Below are positions 51,835 through 60,811 of a stretch of DNA of 64,000 nucleotides, in pieces. The stretch is from UBA8337 sp965662725 (lineage in GTDB: Bacteria > Pseudomonadota > Alphaproteobacteria > RS24). Where the stretch lies: assembly GCA_965662725.1 (NCBI GenBank), contig CBFIIT010000002.1, forward strand, positions 90,742-154,741, read 5' to 3'. The notes beneath the pieces were generated by a model that searched no databases, had not been told where the DNA came from, and saw only the letters and a program-made list of their open reading frames with translations. Numbering within the stretch: the first letter of the stretch is position 1; each line of letters begins with the position of its first letter. Made by a program: the position numbers and the translations under genes.

Positions 51835-52296
51835 ATGGAAAAATCGCTATATGGTGAGTTTAAGAAAATCGATGGCGCGACGCGTCACGTCATGTCGGTG
51901 CCGGTTCATTATGAAGACACTGATTTTTCCGGCTTTGTTTATCACGCCAATTATTTAAAATTCGCCGAGCGGGGCCGTTCTAATTTTATCAATATGTGCG
52001 GTGTCACGCATACGGATTTGCTGGCTTTGGATCCGCAATTGGCATTTGTTGTCGGACATATGGAAATAGACTTTTTAATGCCTGCCGGTATTGATGATGA
52101 ATTGCTGGTCGAAACCGCTTTTACCGAATTGCGCGGTGCGCGTCTGGTGGCCGAGCAACGCATCTCAAAAAATGGCACGCCGGTGTGGCAGGCGCATGTT
52201 CTTGCCGCGTGTGTTGACCTTGAAGGCCGTCCGAAACGGCTGCCGAAAAGCGCGGTCGATGCGCTAAAACCGCATATTGGCGCGTCGTTTTTGTAA
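51835..52296 (+). CDS. ybgC: YbgC-type acyl-CoA thioesterase of the tol-pal cluster
   Basis: YbgC is a hotdog-fold thioesterase encoded at the head of tol-pal operons and linked to phospholipid metabolism. The 153-residue protein has VHYEDTDFSGFVYHANYLKF with the catalytic Asp, AERGRSNF, and the later VVGHMEIDFLMPAGIDDEL strand. I chose ATG 51835 because it gives the family N-terminus. An upstream in-frame TTG at 51745 would add 30 unrelated residues. A 115-base gap separates it from tolQ. Confidence 0.88.
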   Translation: MEKSLYGEFKKIDGATRHVMSVPVHYEDTDFSGFVYHANYLKFAERGRSNFINMCGVTHTDLLALDPQLAFVVGHMEIDFLMPAGIDDELLVETAFTELRGARLVAEQRISKNGTPVWQAHVLAACVDLEGRPKRLPKSAVDALKPHIGASFL

Positions 52297-52353
52297 TTCA
52301 TATGAATGACATAGATACGGGCCGCGAATCTGGCACATTATAAACGGCAAATC

Positions 52354-52371
52354 GTGACAAAGTTTGGTCAC
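52354..52371. promoter_or_regulatory. Inverted repeat upstream of tolQ
   Basis: GTGAC-AAAGTTTG-GTCAC is an 18-base near-palindrome with perfect 5-base arms. A second small palindrome, AAACC-CTA-GGTTT, lies at about 52384-52399 just before the tolQ ribosome site. Either could be a regulator site or an RNA hairpin. No binder can be named. Confidence 0.4.
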
Positions 52372-52411
52372 ATTTAATCCCTAGAAAACCCTAGGTTTAA
52401 GAGGATCATCC

Positions 52412-53116
52412 ATGGAAGCTGTTGCAATTGAACAAGCGGCGCAATTGACCGCTACTGACTTCTCGCTTTGGTCGCTGTTTTTGCGTGCCGATATTGTCGT
52501 GAAATTGGTCATGTTGGGGTTGGTTATCGCCTCAATATTGAGCTGGTCGGTGATTATTGAAAAAATCATCAGTTTTCGTCGCGCCCATCGTCATGCAGAT
52601 GATTTTGACGCGCTGTTCTGGTCGGGCGAGACTTTGCAGAATATTTATCGGCAAGTTTCTTCCGGTGAAGGCGGCCCTTCAGTGCGGGTGTTTAATGTCG
52701 CGATGCGCGAATGGGTGCGCCATGATGGTGGTCGCGCCAAAGACAGTGCATCGGTTGTCGCGTCAATTGAGCGTTCGGTCACCAATGCGGTGGCGCGCGA
52801 AATGGAAGCGATGGAAAGCCGCTTATTGTTTCTTGCCACTGTCGGCTCAGTGTCGCCCTTTGTCGGCCTGTTCGGCACGGTGTGGGGTATTATGAACAGC
52901 TTTCAGGCGATTGCGATGAGCCGCGATACCAATTTGGCCGTTGTCGCACCGGGTATTGCCGAGGCGCTGTTTGCCACCGGACTTGGTCTCTTGGCCGCGA
53001 TACCGGCAGTGATTGCCTATAATGCGTTTTCTGCCGGCATTGCGCGCCTTGCTGCGCGGCTTGACCATTTCGCTGATGATTTCATCAATCTGATTGCCCG
53101 TCAGGGCAAGGGCTAG
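52412..53116 (+). CDS. tolQ: Tol-Pal motor subunit TolQ
   Basis: TolQ forms the proton-driven inner-membrane motor with TolR. The 234-residue protein has three membrane helices: IVVKLVMLGLVIASILSWSVII near the N-terminus, then LLFLATVGSVSPFVGLFGTV and FATGLGLLAAIPAVIAYNAF. The conserved Thr and Pro of the channel helices are present. AAGAGGA precedes the ATG. It heads tolQ-tolR-tolA-tolB-pal-cpoB. Confidence 0.95.
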   Translation: MEAVAIEQAAQLTATDFSLWSLFLRADIVVKLVMLGLVIASILSWSVIIEKIISFRRAHRHADDFDALFWSGETLQNIYRQVSSGEGGPSVRVFNVAMREWVRHDGGRAKDSASVVASIERSVTNAVAREMEAMESRLLFLATVGSVSPFVGLFGTVWGIMNSFQAIAMSRDTNLAVVAPGIAEALFATGLGLLAAIPAVIAYNAFSAGIARLAARLDHFADDFINLIARQGKG

Positions 53117-53128
53117 GAAAGGGTACCG

Positions 53129-53569
53129 GTGGCATTTTCTTCTCCTCCCGCCAAGCCCACTCGCAAGCGGCGTCATTATCAGCCCATGTCTGAAATCAAT
53201 GTCACGCCGATGGTCGATGTGATGTTGGTATTGCTGATTGTGTTTATGGTTGCGGCCCCTTTGCTAACGGTCGGTGTGCCGGTCAATTTGCCGAAAACCG
53301 GTGCCAAGGCACTGCGCGGCGATGATGAGCCTTTGGCCATCAGCATAAATGCCGAGGGTAAAATCTTTATGGAAGAAACCGAGATTGCGCCCGATTTATT
53401 GGTGCCGCGCCTGAAAGCGATTGCCAAGGAAGGCTATGAGCAGCGGGTTTATGTGCGCGGTGATAAAACCGTGGCTTACGGACAAGTGGCCGGCATTGTC
53501 GCGCGCATCAGCGCCGCCGGATTTTCGCGTGTCGCGCTGGTAACCGAAAAGGCGGATGTAAGCGAATAA
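53129..53569 (+). CDS. tolR: Tol-Pal motor subunit TolR
   Basis: TolR is the ExbD-like partner of TolQ. The 146-residue protein has the basic N-terminus (KPTRKRRHYQPMSEINVTP) and one membrane helix MVDVMLVLLIVFMVAAP, containing the essential Asp. The periplasmic domain includes KTVAYGQVAGIVARISAAGF. It starts at GTG 53129, 12 bases after tolQ. The stop overlaps the tolA start by one base (TAATG). Confidence 0.95.
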   Translation: MAFSSPPAKPTRKRRHYQPMSEINVTPMVDVMLVLLIVFMVAAPLLTVGVPVNLPKTGAKALRGDDEPLAISINAEGKIFMEETEIAPDLLVPRLKAIAKEGYEQRVYVRGDKTVAYGQVAGIVARISAAGFSRVALVTEKADVSE

Positions 53570-54369
53570 TGTTTGCCTCGCGCGAATTGCTGGCTTCTTT
53601 ATTGCTGCATGGCATGGTGGTTTTGGCTATTGGTTTGTGGACGCCGCGTCTGCAAGACAGCACTTTATCTGACCAAAGTTTGCCGATTGAAATTATCACT
53701 ATTGATGAGTTTACGCAGCTTTTGGAAGAAACCGCCCAACCGAAAGAAGAACCGCGCGAAGAACCTGTTGCTTTTGAGCAAGCCGCTGCGCCTGAAACTC
53801 TGCAGCCAGATGCGATGCCGGTTTTGGAAGAACAAAAACCTGAGCGCGAGCGCGAGGCTGAGAAAACCGAAAAACCGCTGCCCGAAGAGACGCAGTTTAA
53901 AGTCGCCAAGCCGGTACCTTTGGCGCGTCCGGCCCGCAAGCCGAGGCCGATATTGGATTTGGGACAGGTGCGGGCTTTGTTGAATAAAAAACCGACGCAA
54001 AATCGCCCGGCTGCTGGCTGGGGAAGAAGCGCGTCGCGGCAAGCGGCTGAGGCAAATAAATTGACGGTCAGCGAAGTTGATAGCTTTCGTGCGCAAATGC
54101 GCCGATGCTGGTCGCCACCGGCCGGTGCCAGAGAAGCGGAAAATTTAATTGTTCAAGTTCGTGTTTCTTTAACACCAAGCGGTGCAATATCAGCCGGTCC
54201 AAAAGTTGTTAATCGGCAGTTTTTGAATGATCCGTTTTTCCGCGCGGCGGCGGAAAGCGTGTTGCGCGCCATTCGACGTTGCCAGCCATTTCGTATGCCG
54301 CCGAAAAAATATGCCAGTTGGCGTAACATTGAGTTAACATTTGATCCCAGCAAAATGCTGGGTCGCTAG
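53569..54369 (+). CDS. tolA: Tol-Pal energy transducer TolA
   Basis: TolA links the TolQR motor to TolB/Pal across the periplasm. The 266-residue protein has an N-terminal membrane helix (LLASLLLHGMVVLAIGLW), whose SHLS-like motif is replaced by SLLLHG. A long Pro/Glu/Lys-rich stalk follows (about 50-125), and then a C-terminal TonB/TolA-like domain (VQVRVSLTPSGAISAGPKVV to WRNIELTFDP). A conserved Cys pair (RRCWSPP and RRCQPF) fits the TolA fold. Low stalk similarity is normal. Confidence 0.9.
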   Translation: MFASRELLASLLLHGMVVLAIGLWTPRLQDSTLSDQSLPIEIITIDEFTQLLEETAQPKEEPREEPVAFEQAAAPETLQPDAMPVLEEQKPEREREAEKTEKPLPEETQFKVAKPVPLARPARKPRPILDLGQVRALLNKKPTQNRPAAGWGRSASRQAAEANKLTVSEVDSFRAQMRRCWSPPAGAREAENLIVQVRVSLTPSGAISAGPKVVNRQFLNDPFFRAAAESVLRAIRRCQPFRMPPKKYASWRNIELTFDPSKMLGR

Positions 54370-54378
54370 GAGATGACC

Positions 54379-55689
54379 ATGACCGCAAAATTATCCGTTC
54401 TTCGGGGGCTGTTCCTCGCTTTCGGTATATTCTTATTCGGCACGCCGTCTCATGCGGCGCTGAAGATTGATATCACCCAAGGTAATGTTGAGCCGCTGCC
54501 GATTGCCGTGTTGGATTTTGTCAGCGATGGCACGGTCGGGCGTGACTTGGCGCAAGTGGTGATTGCCGATTTGGAACGCTCCGGTTTGTTTCGTCCGGTT
54601 GATCGCGAGGCCTATATTGAAAGCAATATCGGCGTCAATGTAAGGCCACGCTTTAAAGATTGGCGGGTGATTAATGCGCTGGCCATGGTGACAGGCCGCG
54701 CGGTTATGCATTCGGATGGCCGTTTGCTGGTTGAATTTCGCTTGTGGGATGTGGTGGCCGAACAGCAAATGGCCGGTTTGCAGTTTTTCACAACGCCGGA
54801 AAATTGGCGGCGTATTGCGCATTTGGTATCCGATGCGATTTATGAGCGTTTGACCGGAGAAACCGGCTATTTCGATACCCGCATTGTCTATGTGTCGGAG
54901 TCCGGCCCGAAAAACAATCGGGTGAAAAAGCTGGCGATTATGGACCAAGATGGGTTTGCCCAAAGCGAGTTAACACGCGGTAATGCGCTGGCATTGACAC
55001 CGCGCTTCAGCCCGACTGCGCAGGAAATTACTTATTTGTCTTTCTATCGCAACAAGCCGCGGGTTTATTTGCTGAATATTGAGACCGGCCAGCAAGAAGT
55101 GGTGGGTGATTTCCCGGGCATGACTTTTGCGCCGCGCTTCTCGCCGGATGGGCAGAAAATTATTATGAGCCTTGAGCGCAACGGTAACTCCAATATTTAT
55201 ACAATGGATTTGCGAACCCGCGAGACTCGGCGTCTGACATCATCATTGGCGATTGACACCGCGCCTTGTTATTCGCCCGATGGCAGCCGTGTGGTGTTTG
55301 AAAGCGACCGCATGGGCTCGCAGCAGCTTTATGTGATGGAAGCGGATGGCTCTAATGTGCGGCGGATTTCTTATGGTGAGGGGCGTTATGGCACGCCGGT
55401 CTGGTCGCCACGCGGTGATTTGATTGCTTTCACCAAAACGCTGAAAGGGCGTTTTCTTATCGGCGTGATGAAAACCGATGGCAGCGGCGAACGGATTTTG
55501 ACCGAAGGCTATCATAATGAAGGCCCGGCATGGTCGCCAAATGGACGGGTTATTGCCTTTTTCCGTGAAGGGCGAGGGGCTGATCAAGGTCCGACCTTGT
55601 GGACCGTCGATGTTACGGGTTATAATGAGCGACCGATTTCGACACCCGGTTGGGCGTCGGACCCGGCCTGGTCACCACTTATTCGTTGA
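54379..55689 (+). CDS. tolB: Tol-Pal periplasmic beta-propeller TolB
   Basis: TolB shuttles between Pal and TolA. The 436-residue protein has a signal peptide (LRGLFLAFGIFLFGTPSHA), an N-terminal domain (LDFVSDGTVGRDLAQVVIAD) and WD40-like propeller blades with repeated RFSPDGQKI/YSPDGSRV/WSPNGRVIA motifs. I chose ATG 54379 because AGGAG lies 6 bases upstream; the ATG at 54373 abuts that site. It follows tolA by 9 bases. Confidence 0.95.
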   Translation: MTAKLSVLRGLFLAFGIFLFGTPSHAALKIDITQGNVEPLPIAVLDFVSDGTVGRDLAQVVIADLERSGLFRPVDREAYIESNIGVNVRPRFKDWRVINALAMVTGRAVMHSDGRLLVEFRLWDVVAEQQMAGLQFFTTPENWRRIAHLVSDAIYERLTGETGYFDTRIVYVSESGPKNNRVKKLAIMDQDGFAQSELTRGNALALTPRFSPTAQEITYLSFYRNKPRVYLLNIETGQQEVVGDFPGMTFAPRFSPDGQKIIMSLERNGNSNIYTMDLRTRETRRLTSSLAIDTAPCYSPDGSRVVFESDRMGSQQLYVMEADGSNVRRISYGEGRYGTPVWSPRGDLIAFTKTLKGRFLIGVMKTDGSGERILTEGYHNEGPAWSPNGRVIAFFREGRGADQGPTLWTVDVTGYNERPISTPGWASDPAWSPLIR

Positions 55690-55728
55690 GCCTTTTGTTA
55701 AAAGTTTCTTTAAACACCGGACTAACGA

Positions 55729-55756
55729 TTGCATTTCTTTGCGTTTTGTCTAAATT
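55729..55756 (+). promoter_or_regulatory. Candidate promoter for pal
   Basis: TTGCAT (55729-55734) and TAAATT (55751-55756) are 16 bases apart in the 114-base gap between tolB and pal. A separate promoter would explain the abundance of Pal relative to the motor, as seen in other bacteria. Sequence-based only. Confidence 0.35.
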
Positions 55757-55803
55757 ACAGTCGAGGAGCGGGTATTTCACCTGAGCAGCCTGAGGAGCAT
55801 TTG

Positions 55804-56298
55804 ATGGGACAGTCTTCAAATTCAAAAATTCTTATTACCCTGGCGGTAGCCGGTCTAACTTTGGCCGGTTGTGCATCAACCACCGAAACAGGGTCAACCA
55901 CCACAACAACAACAAGCACGACTTCGTCATCAGCAGCTGGCTCGGCGACGTCGCAATATTTGGTGCAAAATGTCGGCGACCGCGTGTTCTTCGCGACTGA
56001 CCAGTCAAGCTTGGACGGCTCTGCCCGCGCAACCTTGCGCAACCAAGCCCAGTGGCTGGCTCAAAACGGCGAACTTCGTATCGTTATTGAAGGCCATGCT
56101 GATGAACGCGGCACACGCGACTACAACTTGGCTTTGGGCGCACGTCGCGCCAATGCGGTTCGTGACTTCCTGATTAGCGAAGGCGTAAATAGCAACCGCT
56201 TGCAAACGATTTCTTACGGTAAAGAGCGCCCTGTTTCATTGTGCTCTGAAGAATCTTGCTGGTCGAAAAACCGCCGTGCGGTTGCAACGATCCGCTAG
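55804..56298 (+). CDS. pal: Peptidoglycan-associated lipoprotein Pal
   Basis: Pal anchors the outer membrane to peptidoglycan. The 164-residue protein has a lipobox signal peptide ending LTLAGC (Cys23), a Thr/Ser-rich linker (about residues 26-47) encoded by ACC/ACA repeats, and an OmpA-like domain with the diaminopimelate-binding residues in EGHADERGTRDYNLALGARR. GAGGAG precedes ATG 55804, and an upstream in-frame extension is rejected. A strong terminator follows. Confidence 0.96.
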   Translation: MGQSSNSKILITLAVAGLTLAGCASTTETGSTTTTTTSTTSSSAAGSATSQYLVQNVGDRVFFATDQSSLDGSARATLRNQAQWLAQNGELRIVIEGHADERGTRDYNLALGARRANAVRDFLISEGVNSNRLQTISYGKERPVSLCSEESCWSKNRRAVATIR

Positions 56299-56317
56299 AG
56301 CGACCGAAATGTGATTT

Positions 56318-56344
56318 AAGGGCGCCTTCGGGTGCCCTTTTTTC
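56318..56344 (+). terminator. Rho-independent terminator after pal
   Basis: Arms AAGGGCGCC (56318-56326) and GGTGCCCTT (56331-56339) form a 9-bp stem (one G-U) closed by a TTCG tetraloop and followed by a T run. This separates tol-pal from cpoB, at least in part. Confidence 0.9.
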
Positions 56345-56380
56345 TGCCTTTTTTTGGCCGAACTTCGCTTGCATAGTGCC

Positions 56381-57520
56381 ATGATGGGACGTTTTCTGAC
56401 ATTTTCCGGCTGCGATAAATTGAGCCTGAAGACATTGGCCGTGTTTTTCGGTCTGTGTCTTTTGGCTGTTGCGTCGGCCTTTTCACCGGCTATGGCGCAG
56501 CGTCTGTCGTCCGATTTTGCGCCGCGCAGCTCAGCCGATACGCTTCCTGCCGAAGAGCGCGTTGATGCGCTGGAGTTGCGTCTATCACAGCTTGAGCAAT
56601 TATTAGAAGCGCAACGGACATTGCAAACCCGCACAAGAATGACCGAAACCCAGCGTTTACAACAGCGTATCGAAGGGCTTGAAGGGCAATTGGCGGCCGG
56701 CACATCAAATGCCATTGCACCTGCGATTACCGCCAATGCCGCGCAACCGCCGCAGATTTCCAATTTACCTGCCGCCAGCGGCAGTGCTGCACTGCAAGTG
56801 CGTTTCAATCAAATGGCGGAAACTTTGCGTCTTTTGCAGGGTGAGACCGATCGACTGATTTTGAAAATGCAGGATTTGACCGATAAAATGGACCGCGCCG
56901 CATCAGATAATGAGTTTCGCTTTCAGGCGTTGGAAAGCGGTGTGATGCGCGCCAATCAGGGTATTTCATCTTCTTCTTCGGAACCGGAGGTTATCGGCTT
57001 TGTTAAAAAAGCCGCGCCGGTGGCCGGTTTGGCCGATGCTTCAGCGGTGATTGATGTCACAACGCCGCTCATCGGCGAAGGGCAAATTGACGATGCGGCG
57101 GCTTTTGAAGGGCCGGTGCGCGAACCGCTGGAAGACCCAAGCGCGCTTTATGCGCGGGGCTTAAAAGATTTACAAGCCGGTGATTATGGTGGCGCACGGG
57201 CCGATTTCATGGTCATGGTCGATAAGTTCCCGAAGCATAAAATGGCCGGTAATGCGCAATATTGGCTGGGCGAAACATTTTATGTGCAACGCCAATATAA
57301 GCAGGCAGCGCAGGCATTTTTGGCCGGATACACAACTTATGCCGAAAGCAGTAAGGCGCCCGACAGCCTGTTGAAACTGGGCATGACGCTCACTGCTTTG
57401 GGCGAAAAGCAGACCGGCTGCAATGCGTTTGCTGAATTGGATGCAAAGTTTCCCAATGCATCACCGGCGATTGCCAAGCGCGCACAAATCGAAAAAAAGC
57501 GGGCCAATTGTGGCTCTTGA
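56381..57520 (+). CDS. cpoB: Tol-Pal-associated periplasmic TPR protein CpoB (YbgF)
   Basis: CpoB coordinates Tol-Pal with peptidoglycan synthesis at division. The 379-residue protein has a signal peptide (LAVFFGLCLLAVASAFSPAMA) and an N-terminal coiled coil (VDALELRLSQLEQLLEAQ, and a second one near residue 150). A variable linker leads to a C-terminal TPR domain (LYARGLKDLQAGDYGGARAD, AQYWLGETFYVQRQYKQAA). The start is one of two adjacent ATGs, 56381 or 56384; a TTG upstream is rejected. The stop overlaps the tilS start by 11 bases. Confidence 0.9.
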   Translation: MMGRFLTFSGCDKLSLKTLAVFFGLCLLAVASAFSPAMAQRLSSDFAPRSSADTLPAEERVDALELRLSQLEQLLEAQRTLQTRTRMTETQRLQQRIEGLEGQLAAGTSNAIAPAITANAAQPPQISNLPAASGSAALQVRFNQMAETLRLLQGETDRLILKMQDLTDKMDRAASDNEFRFQALESGVMRANQGISSSSSEPEVIGFVKKAAPVAGLADASAVIDVTTPLIGEGQIDDAAAFEGPVREPLEDPSALYARGLKDLQAGDYGGARADFMVMVDKFPKHKMAGNAQYWLGETFYVQRQYKQAAQAFLAGYTTYAESSKAPDSLLKLGMTLTALGEKQTGCNAFAELDAKFPNASPAIAKRAQIEKKRANCGS

Positions 57521-58796
57521 GTTAACAGCCGCCGGGTTTGTCGACACGTTGCATAAGCTGAATTGCGGTTCACATGTTGCATTGGCGGTTTCCGGTGGTG
57601 GCGATTCCATGGCCATGCTGGCTTTGGCGGCGGATGCGCAAAAATTATCCTCAAGCCCGACATTCAGTGTGCTGACGGTCAATCATGGCTTGCGCCCGGA
57701 GGCGCTGGCGGAGGCAGAAATGGTCGCCACGCAGTGCCGCAATTTTGGCATGGAACATGAAATTTTAAATGCTGATATTGCTTTATCGGGCAGCGATATA
57801 CAGCAGCAAGCGCGGCGCATGCGCTATCGATTGATGGGTGCATGGTGCGCGAGACATGCGGTGCCATTGGTTTTGGCACATCACCAAGACGACCAGGCGG
57901 AAACCGTGTTGATGCGTTTGGCGCGCGGCAGTGGCATTGACGGACTGGCGGCGATGAGCGCGACACGCACGCTTCATTTACCAAGCGGCCCGTTGCAGCT
58001 TATTCGTCCTTTTTTAGGCGTTGCGTCAGAAGATTTGCGCCGTTATGCGCTGGCGACAAATATGCCGATTGCCAATGATCCGAGCAATCATAACAGCGAT
58101 TTTGAACGGGTGCGCTGGCGTCAATTGATGCCGCAACTGGCTGATATGGGTATTGATGCCGCGCGCTTGGCCGCATTGGCCGGTTCGATGCAGCAGACCC
58201 GGGACACGCTGAACCGGCGTTTACATGATTGGCTGGCAGATATTGCCGATTGGCATGATTATGGCGTTTTGGGCTTGCCGCGTGGCGCGTTTTTGGCGTT
58301 GCCTGAAGATTATCAAGCGCGGCTTTTGAGCCGTTATGTGCGCTATTTCGGGGGCTTGCCGCATCCCAAGAAGCGCCGCCAAATTACCCGCCTTTATCAG
58401 GCGGTTGCCGACCGGCAAAACGGCGCGATGACTTTGGGTGGTATTGCCGTGCGGTGGCGGCGCGATCGGCTGTTTTTGGGGCGTGAGGCAGCAGCCTGTC
58501 CGAGCTATCAACTGAATATGTCAGAAAGCGAATGGGACCGGCGTTTTTTAATTCGGCCTGCGGCTGACAGCCGAAAAATCGGAGCGCAAATTAAACCGCT
58601 AGGTGCGGCGGGTGTGCAGGCGGCACGCGATGCGGGATTTCGGTTTGATGATGCGGTACCGGCGGCTTATTTTGCCGCACTTCCGGCAATCACTATTGAT
58701 GGCGGCGCATTACAATGCCCGATTATTGACCGAAATTGCGATGTTGACGCGTATAATATCGCGGAACAGGCATTCAGCCGCGACATTTTCGTTTAG
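57510..58796 (+). CDS. tilS: tRNA(Ile)-lysidine synthase
   Basis: TilS converts C34 of tRNA(Ile) CAU to lysidine so that it reads AUA. The 428-residue protein has the PP-loop ALAVSGGGDSMAMLALA, LTVNHGLRPEALAEA, the conserved AHHQDDQAETVLMRLARGSG and RPFLGVASEDLRRYA. A divergent C-terminal domain follows. The likely start is GTG 57510, inside the end of cpoB; in-frame ATGs further upstream lie deep in cpoB. The next gene is ftsH, the usual tilS-ftsH order. Confidence 0.92.
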   Translation: MALELTAAGFVDTLHKLNCGSHVALAVSGGGDSMAMLALAADAQKLSSSPTFSVLTVNHGLRPEALAEAEMVATQCRNFGMEHEILNADIALSGSDIQQQARRMRYRLMGAWCARHAVPLVLAHHQDDQAETVLMRLARGSGIDGLAAMSATRTLHLPSGPLQLIRPFLGVASEDLRRYALATNMPIANDPSNHNSDFERVRWRQLMPQLADMGIDAARLAALAGSMQQTRDTLNRRLHDWLADIADWHDYGVLGLPRGAFLALPEDYQARLLSRYVRYFGGLPHPKKRRQITRLYQAVADRQNGAMTLGGIAVRWRRDRLFLGREAAACPSYQLNMSESEWDRRFLIRPAADSRKIGAQIKPLGAAGVQAARDAGFRFDDAVPAAYFAALPAITIDGGALQCPIIDRNCDVDAYNIAEQAFSRDIFV

Positions 58797-58881
58797 ATAC
58801 CGCCTTTGACTGGTAAAGTGGCTTAGGTCTGCCTATATTCAGTTGTAGAGTATTTATCTCGCATAACACAAAGGTGACGCT

Positions 58882-60795
58882 GTGAATAATGGTATGAGAA
58901 ATATAGTCGTTTGGTTGGTTGTCGGCCTGATGCTTTTCACCCTGTTCAATGTTTTTCAGGGGCCGTCGACGCAGAACAATAGTCGAAACGTCAACTTCTC
59001 GCAATTTATTGCTGAAGTGGATGCCGGAACGGTTGCATCCGTGACCATTGAAGGTGATGCGATTAGCGGTCAGTATTCGGACGGCTCGTCATTCTCAACC
59101 TATGCGCCGCCAAATGACCCGTCATTGGTGCAACGCTTGCAAGAACGCGGAGTCGCGATTACTGCCAAGCCGGATAGTTCAGGTTCGCCGACATTGTTGG
59201 GCGTGCTGATTTCATGGTTCCCAATGCTGCTGCTTATCGGTGTTTGGGTTTTCTTCATGCGCCAAATGCAAGGCGGAGGGCGCGGCGCAATGGGCTTTGG
59301 CAAGTCAAAAGCCAAATTGCTTAATGAAGCGCAAGGCCGCGTCATGTTTGACGATGTTGCCGGTATTGACGAAGCCAAAGATGATTTGCAGGAAATTGTC
59401 GAGTTTTTGAAAGACCCGACAAAGTTCCAGCGTCTCGGTGGTCGTATTCCAAAAGGTGCGTTGCTGGTTGGTCCTCCGGGCACCGGTAAAACCCTATTGG
59501 CAAAAGCCATTGCCGGTGAAGCCAATGTGCCGTTTTTCTCAATTTCAGGTTCTGATTTTGTCGAAATGTTTGTCGGTGTCGGTGCCAGCCGTGTGCGCGA
59601 TATGTTTGAGCAGGCGAAAGCCAATGCGCCCTGCATTATTTTCATTGATGAGATTGATGCTGTCGGTCGTCATCGCGGTGCCGGTCTCGGTGGTGGCAAT
59701 GATGAACGCGAGCAGACTTTGAACCAATTGCTGGTTGAAATGGACGGTTTTGAAGCCAATGAGAGCATTATTCTGATTGCCGCGACCAACCGTCCGGATG
59801 TTTTGGACCCTGCATTGCTGCGTCCCGGCCGTTTCGACCGTCAGGTTGTTGTGCCCAATCCGGACATTATTGGCCGTGAGAAAATCTTGAAAGTGCATAT
59901 GAAGAAGACGCCTCTGGCCGCTGATGTTGACCCGCGTACGATTGCGCGTGGCACGCCGGGTTTCTCAGGCGCTGACCTCGCCAATTTGGTCAATGAAGCG
60001 GCATTGTTGGCAGCACGGCGCGCCAAGCGTCTGGTTTCCATGCAAGAATTTGAAGACGCCAAAGACAAAGTGATGATGGGCGCGGAACGTCGCTCCATGG
60101 TGATGACTGATGATGAGAAGCGGTTGACCGCTTATCATGAAGGCGGTCACGCGCTGGTGGCGTTGAATATGGAAGCCTCCGATCCGGTGCATAAGGCGAC
60201 GATTATTCCGCGCGGCCGAGCGCTGGGTATGGTGATGCGCCTGCCGGAACGCGACCAAGTATCCGTCACACGCGGCAAAATGAAAGCCGATTTGGCAGTT
60301 GCCATGGGTGGACGCATTGCCGAGGAATTAATCTTTGGCGATGAAAAAGTTACCTCCGGTGCTTCATCCGATATTCAAATGGCGACCAATATGGCGAAGG
60401 CCATGGTGACCCAATATGGCATGAGCGAAGAAATGGGCCCACTGGCTTATGGCGAGAATGAGCAGGAGGTTTTCCTTGGTCATTCGGTTGCGCAAAAGCA
60501 AAACATGTCTGAGGACACGCAGCGCAAAATTGATGCCGAAGTCCGCAAGCTGGTGGAAGAAGGCTATGAGATGGCGCGCAAAATCTGCAGCGAAAAAATG
60601 GAAGATTTGCACACGATTGCCAAAGGCTTGCTGGAATATGAAACACTGAGCGGCGACGAAATTATTGGTCTTTTGAAAGGCCAAGTGCCGCATCGCCCGG
60701 AAGATGACAACACGCCAAGCAGTGGCGGTCCGGCATCGCCTTTCCCGACAACCGGTTCTGCCGGTGTTGGTGGCCCCGAGCCGCAAGGCACGTAA
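58882..60795 (+). CDS. ftsH: ATP-dependent zinc metalloprotease FtsH
   Basis: FtsH is a membrane-bound AAA+ protease that degrades damaged and regulatory proteins. The 637-residue protein has two N-terminal membrane helices (IVVWLVVGLMLFTLFNVF and WFPMLLLIGVWVFFMRQM), Walker A GPPGTGKTLLAKAIAGEA (about 197-214), Walker B CIIFIDEIDAVGRHRG, the AAA second region ATNRPDVLDPALLRPGRFDR and the zinc motif HEGGHA (about 419). The C-terminal tail is Pro/Gly/Ser rich. It starts at GTG 58882 behind AAAGGTG. Confidence 0.98.
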   Translation: MNNGMRNIVVWLVVGLMLFTLFNVFQGPSTQNNSRNVNFSQFIAEVDAGTVASVTIEGDAISGQYSDGSSFSTYAPPNDPSLVQRLQERGVAITAKPDSSGSPTLLGVLISWFPMLLLIGVWVFFMRQMQGGGRGAMGFGKSKAKLLNEAQGRVMFDDVAGIDEAKDDLQEIVEFLKDPTKFQRLGGRIPKGALLVGPPGTGKTLLAKAIAGEANVPFFSISGSDFVEMFVGVGASRVRDMFEQAKANAPCIIFIDEIDAVGRHRGAGLGGGNDEREQTLNQLLVEMDGFEANESIILIAATNRPDVLDPALLRPGRFDRQVVVPNPDIIGREKILKVHMKKTPLAADVDPRTIARGTPGFSGADLANLVNEAALLAARRAKRLVSMQEFEDAKDKVMMGAERRSMVMTDDEKRLTAYHEGGHALVALNMEASDPVHKATIIPRGRALGMVMRLPERDQVSVTRGKMKADLAVAMGGRIAEELIFGDEKVTSGASSDIQMATNMAKAMVTQYGMSEEMGPLAYGENEQEVFLGHSVAQKQNMSEDTQRKIDAEVRKLVEEGYEMARKICSEKMEDLHTIAKGLLEYETLSGDEIIGLLKGQVPHRPEDDNTPSSGGPASPFPTTGSAGVGGPEPQGT

Positions 60796-60811
60796 AGGCG
60801 TAAGGCGTCGC

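Noticed and set aside
58806..58839. Promoter TTGACT...TATATT upstream of ftsH
   Set aside because: The two hexamers are 22 bases apart, too far for a normal sigma-70 promoter, and no heat-shock consensus is clear.
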